NCBI RefSeq assembly: GCF_034661295.1
Contig: NZ_CP141062.1
Location: 744,001 to 808,000 of the forward strand
Source of the DNA: Faecalibacter sp. LW9
GTDB lineage: Bacteria; Bacteroidota; Bacteroidia; Flavobacteriales; Weeksellaceae
Direction of reading: 5' to 3'
Length of the DNA stretch: 64,000 nucleotides
Shown: piece after piece, positions 37,308 through 46,710 of the stretch
How positions within the stretch are numbered: the stretch's first letter is position 1
How the letters are laid out: each line of letters opens with the position of its first letter
Program-made: the position numbers and the translations under genes
The notes under the pieces: model-generated
Told to the model about the DNA's origin: nothing
Seen by the model: the letters and a program-made list of their open reading frames with translations, nothing else
Database searches by the model: none

Positions 37308-38187
37308 TGGTATTTAATATTGTTTGAGCATTGAAGACCAAAATAGCAATCAAAACCAATGCATATCCTAAAATCTGAATACTTGTAATCGGTTCTTTGT
37401 AATAAGTGATGGCTAAAATAAAATTCATGATCGGATTCAAATAAATTAAGATTCCTACCGTCGAAGAATTAATTCCTTTTAACGCAAAGTTATTTAAGAA
37501 CATCGGAATAACCGTAAATAGAAATACAATGGCAAAAATGCATTGATAAAATATTGGCTCCGTCGGAATGGATCCTGCAAATAAGAATACCATCGGTAAC
37601 ATCAGTACAGCTACAATAGACAATTGTGTCATTAATAAATTAAAACTGTCAAATCGATTCAAGCTGCGTTGAATAATCAAATAACTTGCAAAAGTCACCG
37701 CAACAAATAAACTAAATAACAAATCCGTAAAATGTCCAAACGAAAGAATTGTACATGCTATCCCACTAATTAATACAGCCAACCATTTAATTTTTGAGAG
37801 CTTTTCCTTTAGTATCACAAAAGCCAATACGGTAGTTACGATGGGACATACCAAATAAGACAAGGATGCGGCTTGTACACTGACATGATTCATAACGATA
37901 ATAAAAACCAACCAATTCGACATCAGAACAATTGAACCACCTACAATTAATGCCGATAATTTCTGCTGCTCCTTTTTTGCCAACGATCGAAACAATTGCC
38001 AATCTGAACGCATTTTATGGCGACGAAAAATCACATTAATTCCGATTAAAACCAATACACTTAAAAAAAGACGATAAAACAATATGTCCAATGACTGATA
38101 ATGTGCAATGGGTTTTAAACCAAAACTAAAAAATCCCCACAAAAAGTAAGCGGTTACTGCAGAAAAGATGTATTTTGATTGATTCAT
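37288..38187 (-). CDS. rarD: EamA-family transporter, RarD type
   Basis: 299 residues with ten predicted membrane segments. The opening YIFSAVTAYFLWGFFSFGLKPI and the following FYRLFLSVLVL are RarD-like; SWxV-type SNWLVFIIVMNHVSVQAASLSYLVCPI in the first repeat and a second EamA repeat (residues 150-290) ending YKEPITSIQILGYALVLIAI. Drug/metabolite transporter superfamily; the substrate is unknown. Divergent from tadA. Confidence 0.85.
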   Translation of the reverse strand: MNQSKYIFSAVTAYFLWGFFSFGLKPIAHYQSLDILFYRLFLSVLVLIGINVIFRRHKMRSDWQLFRSLAKKEQQKLSALIVGGSIVLMSNWLVFIIVMNHVSVQAASLSYLVCPIVTTVLAFVILKEKLSKIKWLAVLISGIACTILSFGHFTDLLFSLFVAVTFASYLIIQRSLNRFDSFNLLMTQLSIVAVLMLPMVFLFAGSIPTEPIFYQCIFAIVFLFTVIPMFLNNFALKGINSSTVGILIYLNPIMNFILAITYYKEPITSIQILGYALVLIAILVFNAQTILNTIKKSEA

Positions 38188-38263
38188 AAAGGTGTTTTAG
38201 TATAATTTACGCACAAAAGTAAAGGATTATCTGATGCCGATTTCAGATAAATAAGAAGATGAT

Positions 38264-38271
38264 TACCTTTG
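38264..38271 (+). promoter_or_regulatory. -7 promoter element of tadA
   Basis: TACCTTTG matches TAnnTTTG 15 bases before the ATG; the -33 partner is weak (TTTC at 38241). Confidence 0.45.
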
Positions 38272-38286
38272 TTGAAAATTTAACAC

Positions 38287-38727
38287 ATGGCAGATTTATT
38301 TTCGGACGAGTATTTTATGAGAATAGCATTAAACGAAGCAGTAAATGCTTACGAACACGATGAAATTCCAGTTGGTGCTGTCATCGTAAGCAACAACAAA
38401 ATCATTGCAAAAGCTCATAATCTAACCGAAACTTTAACCGATGTAACGGCTCATGCCGAAATGCAAGCCATTACTTCTGCAGCCAATTATTTGGGCGGAA
38501 AATACCTGCAAAATTGTACATTGTATGTGACTTTAGAACCTTGTGTAATGTGTGGAGGTGCTTTGTATTGGAGCCAAATTTCAAAAGTAGTGTATGGAGC
38601 ATCGGATCCTAAACGTGGATTTAAAGCCAAAATTGGTGAATTACACCCCAAAACAGAAATTATTTCTGGCGTGATGGAAGATGAATGTGGTGAAATTATA
38701 AAAGCTTTTTTTCAGCGTAAACGATAA
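38287..38727 (+). CDS. tadA: tRNA-specific adenosine deaminase
   Basis: 146 residues. Converts A34 to inosine in tRNA-Arg(ACG). Zinc-binding cytidine-deaminase fold: TAHAEMQAIT with catalytic His and Glu (near residue 57) and PCVMCGGALYWSQI with two Cys ligands (near 86). FEH-type start MRIALNEAVNAYEHDEIPVGAVIV fits TadA better than guanine or cytosine deaminases. Confidence 0.92.
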   Translation: MADLFSDEYFMRIALNEAVNAYEHDEIPVGAVIVSNNKIIAKAHNLTETLTDVTAHAEMQAITSAANYLGGKYLQNCTLYVTLEPCVMCGGALYWSQISKVVYGASDPKRGFKAKIGELHPKTEIISGVMEDECGEIIKAFFQRKR

Positions 38728-38767
38728 TTGGCAAGAATTTCGTACCTACATTTAAAAAAACAAAATT

Positions 38768-39238
38768 ATGATACGCTATTGTTTACCTCTTATTCTTGTT
38801 TTCTTTTGGAATTGTACTCCAGATACCAAAACAAATGACGGTTTTATTAATGAAACGGCACCATCATTAATGGATACTATTCCTGCAAAACACAATTATG
38901 ACAGCTTAGTGGTAAAGAACAAAGATATCTTACCCTTTTCTCCTACTGTAAAAAAGATTACGGCTCTTGCAGAGAAAAAAGAAGGTGAAAAATTTACACT
39001 GTATTTTGATGTAACCACGCAAACCAAAGCATTTGTAAAAATTATCACTGAAGATGAGTTGGCTAATATTCGTTTAAATCAAGTCATTACACCTGATCAA
39101 GAATCGGACGGTCCTTTTGGAAAAGAAGCTGAATTCCCTTTATATCAAGGGGGAACCTATCAATTAGTATTTGCAGAAAGTTTAATGCAAGGGAATCCAT
39201 TTCAAGGAAAATTTAAAGTCGAAATTGAGTTAAAATAA
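38768..39238 (+). CDS. Small lipoprotein, tandem paralogue 1
   Basis: 156 residues. Lipoprotein signal with lipobox FFWNC (Cys 17). The C-terminal 85 residues share with the next gene the pattern LANIR(L/I)N...GPFGK...F...G.Y...V.E..........(F/Y)QG.(F/Y)(K/Q)VE(I/L). No known domain was recognised. It lies 29 bases after a tadA terminator-less gap and 28 bases before its paralogue, probably one transcript. Confidence 0.65.
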   Translation: MIRYCLPLILVFFWNCTPDTKTNDGFINETAPSLMDTIPAKHNYDSLVVKNKDILPFSPTVKKITALAEKKEGEKFTLYFDVTTQTKAFVKIITEDELANIRLNQVITPDQESDGPFGKEAEFPLYQGGTYQLVFAESLMQGNPFQGKFKVEIELK

Positions 39239-39266
39239 TTACTTTTACGCATCAATTTTACCATAA

Positions 39267-39860
39267 ATGAAGGTTCAACCATTTTTCATCTTATCACTTA
39301 TCGTATGGTCACTATTATCTAGTTGTGAGCAAAATGCTACACCAAAAATTTATCCTTCTAAAAAAGGAGTAGATTCTGCATATGCTGACTTATTGAAAAT
39401 AAAAAAAGTAGAAGAAAAAGTACGAGATGATCAAATGCAGTCGAAAACGCAAGTCGCTAAGGTAAATACTCAACCTAAAAAAACAGTAGCTCCATTGCCT
39501 ACTGTGGATAAAATTGTGCCTTTCAGTCAAGATAATACGCGTGATACGTTAAAAATCACATATGCAAAGGCTAAACAAACAGTCATCAAAAAACCAGGTC
39601 AAACCAATACGTTTGTCTTTAATTCGGATACTGCGAAAAAGGTTGCAATTAAACTTTCAGCAGCCGATACGTTAGCCAATATTCGCATCAATCACATCAA
39701 AGGACCTGTTGATTCGATAAAGGGTGGTCCTTTCGGAAAAACCTTAATTTTTGATTTACCGGCAAAAGGAAATTACAATTTCTCTGTTTCTGAAAAGCCG
39801 ACGATTAAAACACCTTACCAAGGGGAATATCAAGTGGAGTTACAATTACTTTGGAAGTAA
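39267..39860 (+). CDS. Small lipoprotein, tandem paralogue 2
   Basis: 197 residues. Lipobox LSSC (Cys 20). A lysine-rich linker (residues 45-85) precedes the C-terminal domain shared with the upstream gene (LANIRINHIKGP...GGPFGKTLIFDLPAKGNYNFSV). The C-terminal domain is probably a small beta-sandwich (inference from alternating polar and apolar residues). Function unknown. Confidence 0.65.
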   Translation: MKVQPFFILSLIVWSLLSSCEQNATPKIYPSKKGVDSAYADLLKIKKVEEKVRDDQMQSKTQVAKVNTQPKKTVAPLPTVDKIVPFSQDNTRDTLKITYAKAKQTVIKKPGQTNTFVFNSDTAKKVAIKLSAADTLANIRINHIKGPVDSIKGGPFGKTLIFDLPAKGNYNFSVSEKPTIKTPYQGEYQVELQLLWK

Positions 39861-39875
39861 GAAAACTACACTAAT

Positions 39876-40214
39876 ATGGATAAAAAAAATAATTTTAAAA
39901 TCGAAACTGATTTAGCTAAGGCATTAATTACAAAGGATATTCAAAAAAAAATAAAAATAACCAAAACTTCGAAAGTTAACACTATACATATTACCAATAA
40001 TATTAATGATAAAATTGATAGTGCTATAGATAAAAATCTTAATAATGAAACTTATATAAAAGAATTTTTATACTTAACAAAGTTAGGTTATAAAGGAAGA
40101 TATTCAGATTTTAAAAAACATAATATTACTGAGAAAGGATATCTTAATAGACGGGCATACAAGAATAGTATTAGATTTTTGGTTAAAAAAAATAAACAAC
40201 GATCAGATAAATAA
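39876..40214 (+). CDS. Hypothetical protein, lysine/asparagine-rich
   Basis: 112 residues with no recognised family, no signal peptide and no membrane segment. Rich in Lys, Asn and Ile and more AT-rich than its neighbours, which suggests either relaxed selection or transfer. It starts 15 bases after the lipoprotein gene and ends one base before the convergent gene at 40215, an unusually tight junction with no terminator hairpin. The C-terminal part (LTKLGYKGRYSDFKKHNI...NRRAYKNSIRFLVKKNK) looks helical and basic. Confidence 0.5.
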   Translation: MDKKNNFKIETDLAKALITKDIQKKIKITKTSKVNTIHITNNINDKIDSAIDKNLNNETYIKEFLYLTKLGYKGRYSDFKKHNITEKGYLNRRAYKNSIRFLVKKNKQRSDK

Positions 40215-40808
40215 TTATCTATAATACAATCGATAATTAATCGCGTGATTTTTTAAAGGACTTTGTTCCAACAATTGTTCATTAGCTCCATAAAATAAAG
40301 TTGAAGCTGATTTCGTTTCCACCAAATCGAAATACCCATTTCCTTCTGGACAAAACGGATTATCGTAATGGGTTTCGTAACCAATGACGAAGTTTTGAGC
40401 TTGTTTAGGATTTATCTTTAATCGTACAGGAAAGATATATTTCCCCGCATAATCTTTATCCACTTCAAACCATTTTTCATCAATCAGACTGATCTTAGAA
40501 TCTTTATTTTCAAGAATTATCGGTTTGAAATAATAGTATTCGTTGCAATAATTTTTCTTCTTAATTTTGGATTCAAATAGAATTTCAATTGCTACTATTG
40601 CAATTTCATCTTCATCAGGTAAATGTAGGGTAGAAAATACTTTAATTCCGTAGGTTGTATGATCCGTTAAACGACGAATCTTCTTATACTTTGGTCTAAA
40701 CTGTTTGTATTTAGAAAAATCCATTAAATTGATTTCATTCAAATTAATGGTATCATTGGTTTGTCCAAAGGTGAAAACTGAAAGTAGAAATAAAACTATA
40801 AACCTCAT
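40215..40808 (-). CDS. Hypothetical secreted protein
   Basis: 197 residues; signal peptide (residues 1-16, LFLLSVFTFGQ). The mature part has no family I can name; it carries three Cys (NYCNEYYYFKP and NPFCPEGNG regions) and beta-rich segments. The gene's ATG immediately follows, in frame, the TAG of the small membrane-protein gene upstream, so the two are very likely cotranscribed. The signal peptide after the stop argues that this is a gene boundary and not a broken single gene. Confidence 0.6.
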   Translation of the reverse strand: MRFIVLFLLSVFTFGQTNDTINLNEINLMDFSKYKQFRPKYKKIRRLTDHTTYGIKVFSTLHLPDEDEIAIVAIEILFESKIKKKNYCNEYYYFKPIILENKDSKISLIDEKWFEVDKDYAGKYIFPVRLKINPKQAQNFVIGYETHYDNPFCPEGNGYFDLVETKSASTLFYGANEQLLEQSPLKNHAINYRLYYR

Positions 40809-41000
40809 CTAACTTCTCTTTTCCAACTCTTGACGCAGCTGTTTTAATTCTTCTAGAATTTGTTCATTTTGACGTGCTAAATCTTCCATTCGCTCTGTAT
40901 TTCTAAAAATCTTATCAAAACGAACAAAAATTAAACGTATAAAGATAAACACGATAACAATTAAAATGATACCGAATATATTTCCAAAGATATTTTCCAT
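40809..41000 (-). CDS. Small membrane protein with coiled-coil tail
   Basis: 63 residues. One transmembrane segment (residues 8-30, IFGIILIVIVFIFIRLIFV) and a C-terminal charged helix (ERMEDLARQNEQILEELKQLRQELEKR) with coiled-coil heptads. No family name. Proteins of this shape are common as unannotated membrane peptides in Bacteroidota. Its stop abuts the next start. Confidence 0.55.
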   Translation of the reverse strand: MENIFGNIFGIILIVIVFIFIRLIFVRFDKIFRNTERMEDLARQNEQILEELKQLRQELEKRS

Positions 41001-41047
41001 TGGTCAAATATAAGAGAATATTTTTGCTCACTAGATCAAACTAAACT

Positions 41048-41138
41048 CGTTTCAGCTTCTCATTATAAATAATAAAATCGTCTAACTTCTCGATAAAAAT
41101 TTTCTTCATTACCATTCGAAAATTCACTCGAAGTGACG
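41048..41138. repeat. Half copy of the palindromic element, opposite orientation
   Basis: CACTCGAAGTGACG (41125-41138) and TTCTCGATA (41088-41096) are the reverse complement of the left half of the element at 1929-2053, with the intervening TTTTCG and GAAAATT blocks also retained. The other half is degraded. It lies between the small membrane-protein gene and the cystathionine synthase gene. Confidence 0.6.
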
Positions 41139-41151
41139 CAATTAATTACAT

Positions 41152-41184
41152 AAAAAAAAATCCCAAATCGAATGATTCGGGATT
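41152..41184 (-). terminator. Terminator after the cystathionine gamma-synthase gene
   Basis: TCCCAAATC / GATTCGGGA imperfect stem (one A-C mismatch) and T9 on the minus strand, 24 bases past the stop. Confidence 0.75.
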
Positions 41185-41207
41185 GAAGAAATATTGTGAT
41201 TAATCGA

Positions 41208-42359
41208 TTAGATTAAGTTTAAAACTTGTTCTAAATCTGCTAATAAATCGTCGATGTCTTCGATACCCACCGATAAACGAATTAAATCATCTGTAATACC
41301 GATCTCCGCACGTTTTTCAGCCGGAATAGACGCGTGCGTCATTGTTGCTGGGTGATTCGCTAACGATTCAACCCCACCTAACGATTCAGCTAACGTGAAT
41401 ACTTTTAAGTTTTCTAATAACTTGAATGCATCTTCTTTCTTACCCGAAGTTAATGTAAAGGTTACCATACCACCGAAATCTTTCATTTGCTTTTTCGCGA
41501 TTTCGTGTTGTGGGTGATTCTCTAAACCTGGATAATATACGTGAGCAATTTTCGGATGAGCATCTAAGAAACGAGCCACTTTCATTCCATTTGAACAGTG
41601 ACGATCCATACGAACGGCTAACGTTTTGATTCCACGTAACACTAAGTACGAATCTTGTGGTCCTAAAATTCCACCTGTTGCAAATAAATTGAAGTGAACA
41701 TCAGTTGCTAATTGCTCTGAATTCACGATAATAGCTCCAGCCACTAAATCTGAGTGACCACCTAGATATTTTGTTGCTGAGTGCATCACGATATCAGCTC
41801 CTAACTCGATTGGACGTTGTAAATATGGAGAAGCAAAAGTATTATCGACCGCAACTAAAACATCTGCTTTTTTCGCTTTCGCTGCATCGTTGATTGCTTT
41901 AATATCAACAACCTTCATTAATGGATTTGTTGGTGTTTCAATCCAAACCATTTTTGTATTGTCGTTGATTAAAGCAACAGTTGCATCTACATCTGTCATA
42001 TCTACGAAATGGAATTTTAATCCAAATTTTTCGTAAACGCGTGTAAATAAACGATAAGATCCTCCGTATAAATCATCCATCGCGATGATTTCATCACCAG
42101 GTTTGAATAATTTTAAAACACCATCGATTGCTGCTAATCCAGAACCAAAGGCAAAACCTGCTACTCCACCTTCGATAGATGCTAAAGCATTTTCTAAAGC
42201 TGAACGTGTTGGGTTAGCACCACGAGAATATTCGTATCCTTTGTAGTCTCCAGGAGAACGTTGTGCAAATGTTGATGTTTGGTAAATTGGAGTCATAACC
42301 GCTCCTGTAGATGGGTCATGGTGTTGACCACCGTGTATAGCTTTTGTATTGAATTTCAT
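41208..42359 (-). CDS. metB: Cystathionine gamma-synthase (trans-sulfuration PLP enzyme)
   Basis: 383 residues from the ATG at 42359; the frame extends eight codons upstream without conservation. Joins an activated homoserine with cysteine to cystathionine. Motifs: TKAIHGGQHHDPSTGAVMTPIYQTSTF at the start, YEYSRGANPTRSALE near 47, FGSGLAAIDGVL, and the PLP lysine in HSATKYLGGHSDLVAG near 200. Cystathionine gamma-lyase belongs to the same family and cannot be excluded by sequence reading alone. Confidence 0.88.
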   Translation of the reverse strand: MKFNTKAIHGGQHHDPSTGAVMTPIYQTSTFAQRSPGDYKGYEYSRGANPTRSALENALASIEGGVAGFAFGSGLAAIDGVLKLFKPGDEIIAMDDLYGGSYRLFTRVYEKFGLKFHFVDMTDVDATVALINDNTKMVWIETPTNPLMKVVDIKAINDAAKAKKADVLVAVDNTFASPYLQRPIELGADIVMHSATKYLGGHSDLVAGAIIVNSEQLATDVHFNLFATGGILGPQDSYLVLRGIKTLAVRMDRHCSNGMKVARFLDAHPKIAHVYYPGLENHPQHEIAKKQMKDFGGMVTFTLTSGKKEDAFKLLENLKVFTLAESLGGVESLANHPATMTHASIPAEKRAEIGITDDLIRLSVGIEDIDDLLADLEQVLNLI

Positions 42360-42438
42360 GTTGTATTCTTTAAAGTATAGCAAATATATGGAGTTTTATT
42401 TATTCTAAGTTTTAAAGTAATGTTAGAAATTAATTCTT

Positions 42439-43161
42439 CTAACTAAACAATTCGTGTAAGACTTGTAACGAATTCGGCTTCTTAAAATTGTTGGTATGGA
42501 TTTGATAATATTTGACCAATATATCCAATAATAAGCCACGTTGCTGCTGATTGAAATGGTTCTTCGTTGTTAAATCGAAAGGGGTATTTAAGAGTTTTGT
42601 GAACAATTCCGTTTCGATAGGATTCAACATATTAATCGAAGAATTGGATTCAGAAAAGAAGCCGTTTTCTAAATCAAATAATGTAGCTTTTTCATTATCG
42701 TCATTCGGATAAAATCCTAAAAAGTGGGTTAGATTCATCAAGAAAACCAGATGAAAATCAGCAAAATCTTCTTTCTTCTCATCAAATAAAATCAAACTTT
42801 GTTTAATAAATTGATACAAATCGCTGTTATGTTCTTCCGCTTTTAGAATCAAATTTAAAAGTTCAGCTAAGAAGAAAACGATAGCTGACTTCACCGGATG
42901 AAAATGCAACGATTCGTAATAATAAGCCGTTTGAGCTGATTTTAAAAAGACCAATTGTTGGTCGTTATTTTTAGGTGTATACGCAATGTCGATCTCGTTT
43001 AACGGAAAATAAATGGATGTATTTCTTTTCTTTTTCGAAAACACTCCTTTGGCTATAAAAGACTTCAAGCCTAATTGTTCGGTATAGCAACGAACAATTA
43101 AGCTTGTATCTCCATATTTTAAACTTGATAAAACAATTGCTTTTGTTTCGATCACTTTCAT
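42439..43161 (-). CDS. recO: DNA repair protein RecO
   Basis: 240 residues. Recombination mediator that helps load RecA with RecR. An N-terminal OB fold (residues 1-80: KAIVLSSLKYGDTSLIVRCYTEQLGLKSFIAKGV) precedes the helical domain. The start overlaps the porZ stop by one base (TAATG), so it is translationally coupled to porZ. Confidence 0.9.
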   Translation of the reverse strand: MKVIETKAIVLSSLKYGDTSLIVRCYTEQLGLKSFIAKGVFSKKKRNTSIYFPLNEIDIAYTPKNNDQQLVFLKSAQTAYYYESLHFHPVKSAIVFFLAELLNLILKAEEHNSDLYQFIKQSLILFDEKKEDFADFHLVFLMNLTHFLGFYPNDDNEKATLFDLENGFFSESNSSINMLNPIETELFTKLLNTPFDLTTKNHFNQQQRGLLLDILVKYYQIHTNNFKKPNSLQVLHELFS

Positions 43162-45470
43162 TATCGCACGACTGCTATTTTAATGGTTTTGGTTTCTGTT
43201 CCATCCGCATTGGTCATTAATACCAAATATACGCCTGATGCAACGTCTTTACCCTTACTATTTTTGGTATCCCATTCTACAATTCCTCCATTCGCTTTTG
43301 CTTCGTAAATTAAATTACCCGTTACATCTGTAATTTTTACCGAAGCACGATTCGGAATATTTTTAATGATTACTTTGCCCTTAAACCCCGGTCTTACTGG
43401 ATTTGGATAAGCAATCACCTGATCAAAATTATCTCCAACATCCTGCACATCTCCATTGAATACCACAACCCCTTTATCCGTCGCAAAATAGACTTTACCA
43501 TTGGTATCATCAATCTCGATGTCATTAATAATATCTGAAGGCAAAGGCGAATTTTTAGAAGTAAAATGATAAATGGTTTGTTCCCCATTATCTGAGACAT
43601 AATAGGCCTCAGAGGTATGCGTTGCAATCCATTTACGATTAGCCTTATCTACTTTTATATCATTCACTCGAATTGAAGTTAATAATGCTTCGGGAATGCC
43701 ATCTTGAATGATAACAATTGGTTGAGTTCTCAAATTACCTGTTTCTATTGCGGTATCTCCACCACTAAGCACTGTAATTCCTAATTGTGTTCCGATCCAT
43801 ACCGTGTTGTTTTGATCTATAGCTACCGATAAAACCGCATCATCGTATAGCTCTGCATTCGCCTTCGTTAAAGTCGCAACTTCATTCATATTTTTATCCA
43901 ACACTGTTAGCCCACCAGCACGCGCATTAGGATACCAAATATAATTGGACGAAAATTCAGGAGATAAGGCATTGGATGCCGAATTTTTATAGACGAGTGA
44001 TTTTTTCCAAGTATTGCCTTTTCGCTCGTAATAGTAATTGGCACGATCGTTATAAGCACCGTTAATTTGTGGCCACGAAGTACCTAAATATAAATTCCCA
44101 TTCTCATCAAAAGAAGCACTTGCCGAACGAAACATCCATTCCAATGGTGAGACGATATGATTTAACGAATAAGTATTATCTTCTAAATGAAACTCCATTA
44201 CTCCAATACGATTATTGTAACTCCAACTGGTCGCTTCGAAATAAGGTACGGCAACAAAATGATTATCGTCTTTAGGATTGACTGTAATTCGGATAAAATC
44301 TTTTGCATTATACATTTCCGCACTTTTAAAATGCTTCCACTGAAATTTATCGAAATAATAAAATCCATCTGAATTCCCTGTTGGCTCATTAAAGTTACTT
44401 GATCCTCCTGGAGCAATCCAAACTTTTTGATTTTTCACTGCTAATCCTACCGATTTATTATTGTATGGTCCATCAGGTTTATATCCTTGAGGATCTTGAT
44501 AATATTGAGCTGATAAATCAAAATCAATTAAACCAAACTGGGTACTTCCACCGTAAAATTTATTTTGATGGATGTATCCCGTATTGAATTCCATGTTTAA
44601 TTCGGCCTCACTCTCATCACGATAACGAATATTTTTTGTGGTGATTTGACCAGAAGGATTCATAAAATTGACGCGATTTTTCTGAGCAATAACTAAACCT
44701 TCATTTGTCGCCTTTAAATCCATTAAATCGGTAAAGACTCCGATATAATTTACTTGTTCAGAAGCAGATCGTTTATATAAATCACCCCAATATGTATAAT
44801 ACAATTCATTGTTGAAAACTTCTAGATGCTTGACTTGTGCACCTGCAGATCCTGTCAACACTTCCCACACATAGAAATTGGGAAAATTAGTTCCATTGAC
44901 CAAAGGATAATGATAGATACCCGAATCAGTAGCTGCATATATTCTGTCGTTAAAAAACACGACTTTATTTACAGCTTTGTAGTTTCCGCTATCATAAAAA
45001 AATGTAGTTTCTAAGAATTCTTTTTGGCTTATACTATATGATGCAATCCCAAATTGACCAGCAATAATAGCTATATCGCCTTGAATGGAGATATCATTGA
45101 TCTTTTTAGAACCTGAAAAATTATTCCATGGAATATCAAGCACCATTTGAGCTTCCCCATTAATCAATAAATCCATCGCTCCATTTTCATATCCTATTAA
45201 TAAAATGGATTCATTCGCATCAAATGCCATAGCAGTGATTCCAACATTACTTAAAATATTGGTCTTATTGTATTTAATCCATTCATCTTGTACCCCTGAT
45301 GTTTCGTAAAGAAAAATTCCATTTTCTGTGGCACAATACAATGCTTGATCGATTTCTTCAATAAAACGAACATCAGCATAAGAAAATAAATCGGCCTATC
45401 TTCCTTTTGTTGATTGAGCAACAAGTGTTGATAAAGGCAACAAGATGAATAATAAAATGTACTTCTTCAT
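43161..45470 (-). pseudogene. porZ: Type IX secretion protein PorZ, interrupted by an in-frame TAG at 45396-45398
   Basis: The intended start is the ATG at 45470: residues 1-18 form a signal peptide (ILLFILLPLSTLVAQ). Codon 25 is TAG; the same frame continues uninterrupted to 43161, for a full length of about 769 residues. After the stop the frame reads ADLFSYADVRFIEE, and in PorZ relatives this stretch follows a Trp, so TGG to TAG is the simplest origin. The body has repeated propeller blades (YCATENGIFLYE, IYAATDSGIYHY, VWIGTQLGITVL, VYFATDKGVVVF) and ends in its own sorting-type domain (IAYPNPVRPG). PorZ is a surface component needed for T9SS cargo processing. Confidence 0.82.
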
Positions 45471-45525
45471 AATTAACAAAAATACTGTTAATTATAACTT
45501 TTTTTTCGATTAAAAATTGTAAATT

Positions 45526-46623
45526 TTAAAGGGATAGTTCGAAAAACTTTCCGGGCAATGGACGAATCACTTGTTTCAACTCCAAATCCAATAAAATAGG
45601 CATCAATTCATAGGTAAATAATTCCATAGCGATGGCGATTTGATCAATATGCATTTTACCATTAGCTGTGATGATTTCTACCAATTGTTGTTCGGTTTCA
45701 GATAAATCTAAAAACAATTCCAATTGCTGTTTTTGATGGTTTTTATTCTTTAAATTTAAATGATACAAGAGATCTTCTGAAGATTCAATCAAATAGGCTT
45801 GATGCGTTTTTATCAGATGATTGCATCCTTTACTCAACGGATCTGTAAATTTACCAGGTACAGCAAATACTTCCCGATTGTATTCATTTGCAAATTTAGC
45901 GGTCACCAAGCTTCCTCCTCTAGAATCTGATTCTACGAGAACGGTCACGTCGGATAAACCAGCGATAATTCGATTCCGTAGCAAGAAAAATTGAGGATGT
46001 ATCTCATTCCCTGATGGTTGTTCCGAAATCCAACCTCCTTGATCCAACATGGCTTCTGCTATACTTCGATGTTGGGAAGGATAAATATGGTTGAGGTGAT
46101 GCGCTAATACAGCCCAAGTTGGAACTTGATGATGTAAGGCTTGTTTGTGTGCCTCAATATCACATCCATACGCTAAACCACTGATGATGGAAACGTCATA
46201 TCCTTTCAAATCATCAATCAATTGAGTGATAAATTGGCGACCGTATGGTGTCATTTTACGTGTACCAACAATCGCTATTTTTTTAGATTGTTCTAAAATT
46301 GCATTTCCTTTTGAAAATAATACAATAGGTGCATCCACACATTGATTCAATAATTTTGGATAATCTTCATCCAAACGCGTCGTTATTTTTATCCCACAGT
46401 TTTGGCAAAATTCAATTTCTTGATCGGCTAAATCCAAATAACGTTGCTGACCAATTTCTTCGATTCGTTTAATGCCAAAATTAGGAAGACAGGCTAGCTT
46501 CTCTTTGGCTTGAAACCATACCGCTTCTGCACTTCCAAAGTGATTGATTAAATAAAAAATGCGATAATCGCCTAAACCTTTGATGAAAAACAAGGCTAAA
46601 ATGTATCTTTGCTCTGAATTCAT
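45526..46623 (-). CDS. dprA: DNA processing protein DprA
   Basis: 365 residues. Loads RecA on incoming single-stranded DNA during transformation. An N-terminal helical region with helix-hairpin-helix-like LPNFGIKRIEEIG, the Rossmann-like DprA core (KKIAIVGTRKMTPYGRQF near 114, ISGLAYGCDIEAHKQAL near 145, SRGGSLVTAKFANEYNREVFAVPG near 230) and a C-terminal winged-helix domain (residues 300-360). It is near recO, another recombination mediator. Confidence 0.95.
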   Translation of the reverse strand: MNSEQRYILALFFIKGLGDYRIFYLINHFGSAEAVWFQAKEKLACLPNFGIKRIEEIGQQRYLDLADQEIEFCQNCGIKITTRLDEDYPKLLNQCVDAPIVLFSKGNAILEQSKKIAIVGTRKMTPYGRQFITQLIDDLKGYDVSIISGLAYGCDIEAHKQALHHQVPTWAVLAHHLNHIYPSQHRSIAEAMLDQGGWISEQPSGNEIHPQFFLLRNRIIAGLSDVTVLVESDSRGGSLVTAKFANEYNREVFAVPGKFTDPLSKGCNHLIKTHQAYLIESSEDLLYHLNLKNKNHQKQQLELFLDLSETEQQLVEIITANGKMHIDQIAIAMELFTYELMPILLDLELKQVIRPLPGKFFELSL

Positions 46624-46710
46624 AGGAATAAGTTAATCATTTTAGGGTTAAAATGTACATTTTTAATTGTTTAACTTAAGAATTCAGAAAAAAATGTTAA
46701 ATTCGTTGTT

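Noticed and set aside
40809-40811. Fourth broken gene: in-frame TAG between the small membrane protein and the secreted protein
   Set aside because: The codon after the stop is an ATG followed by a typical signal peptide, so two adjacent genes explain it better.
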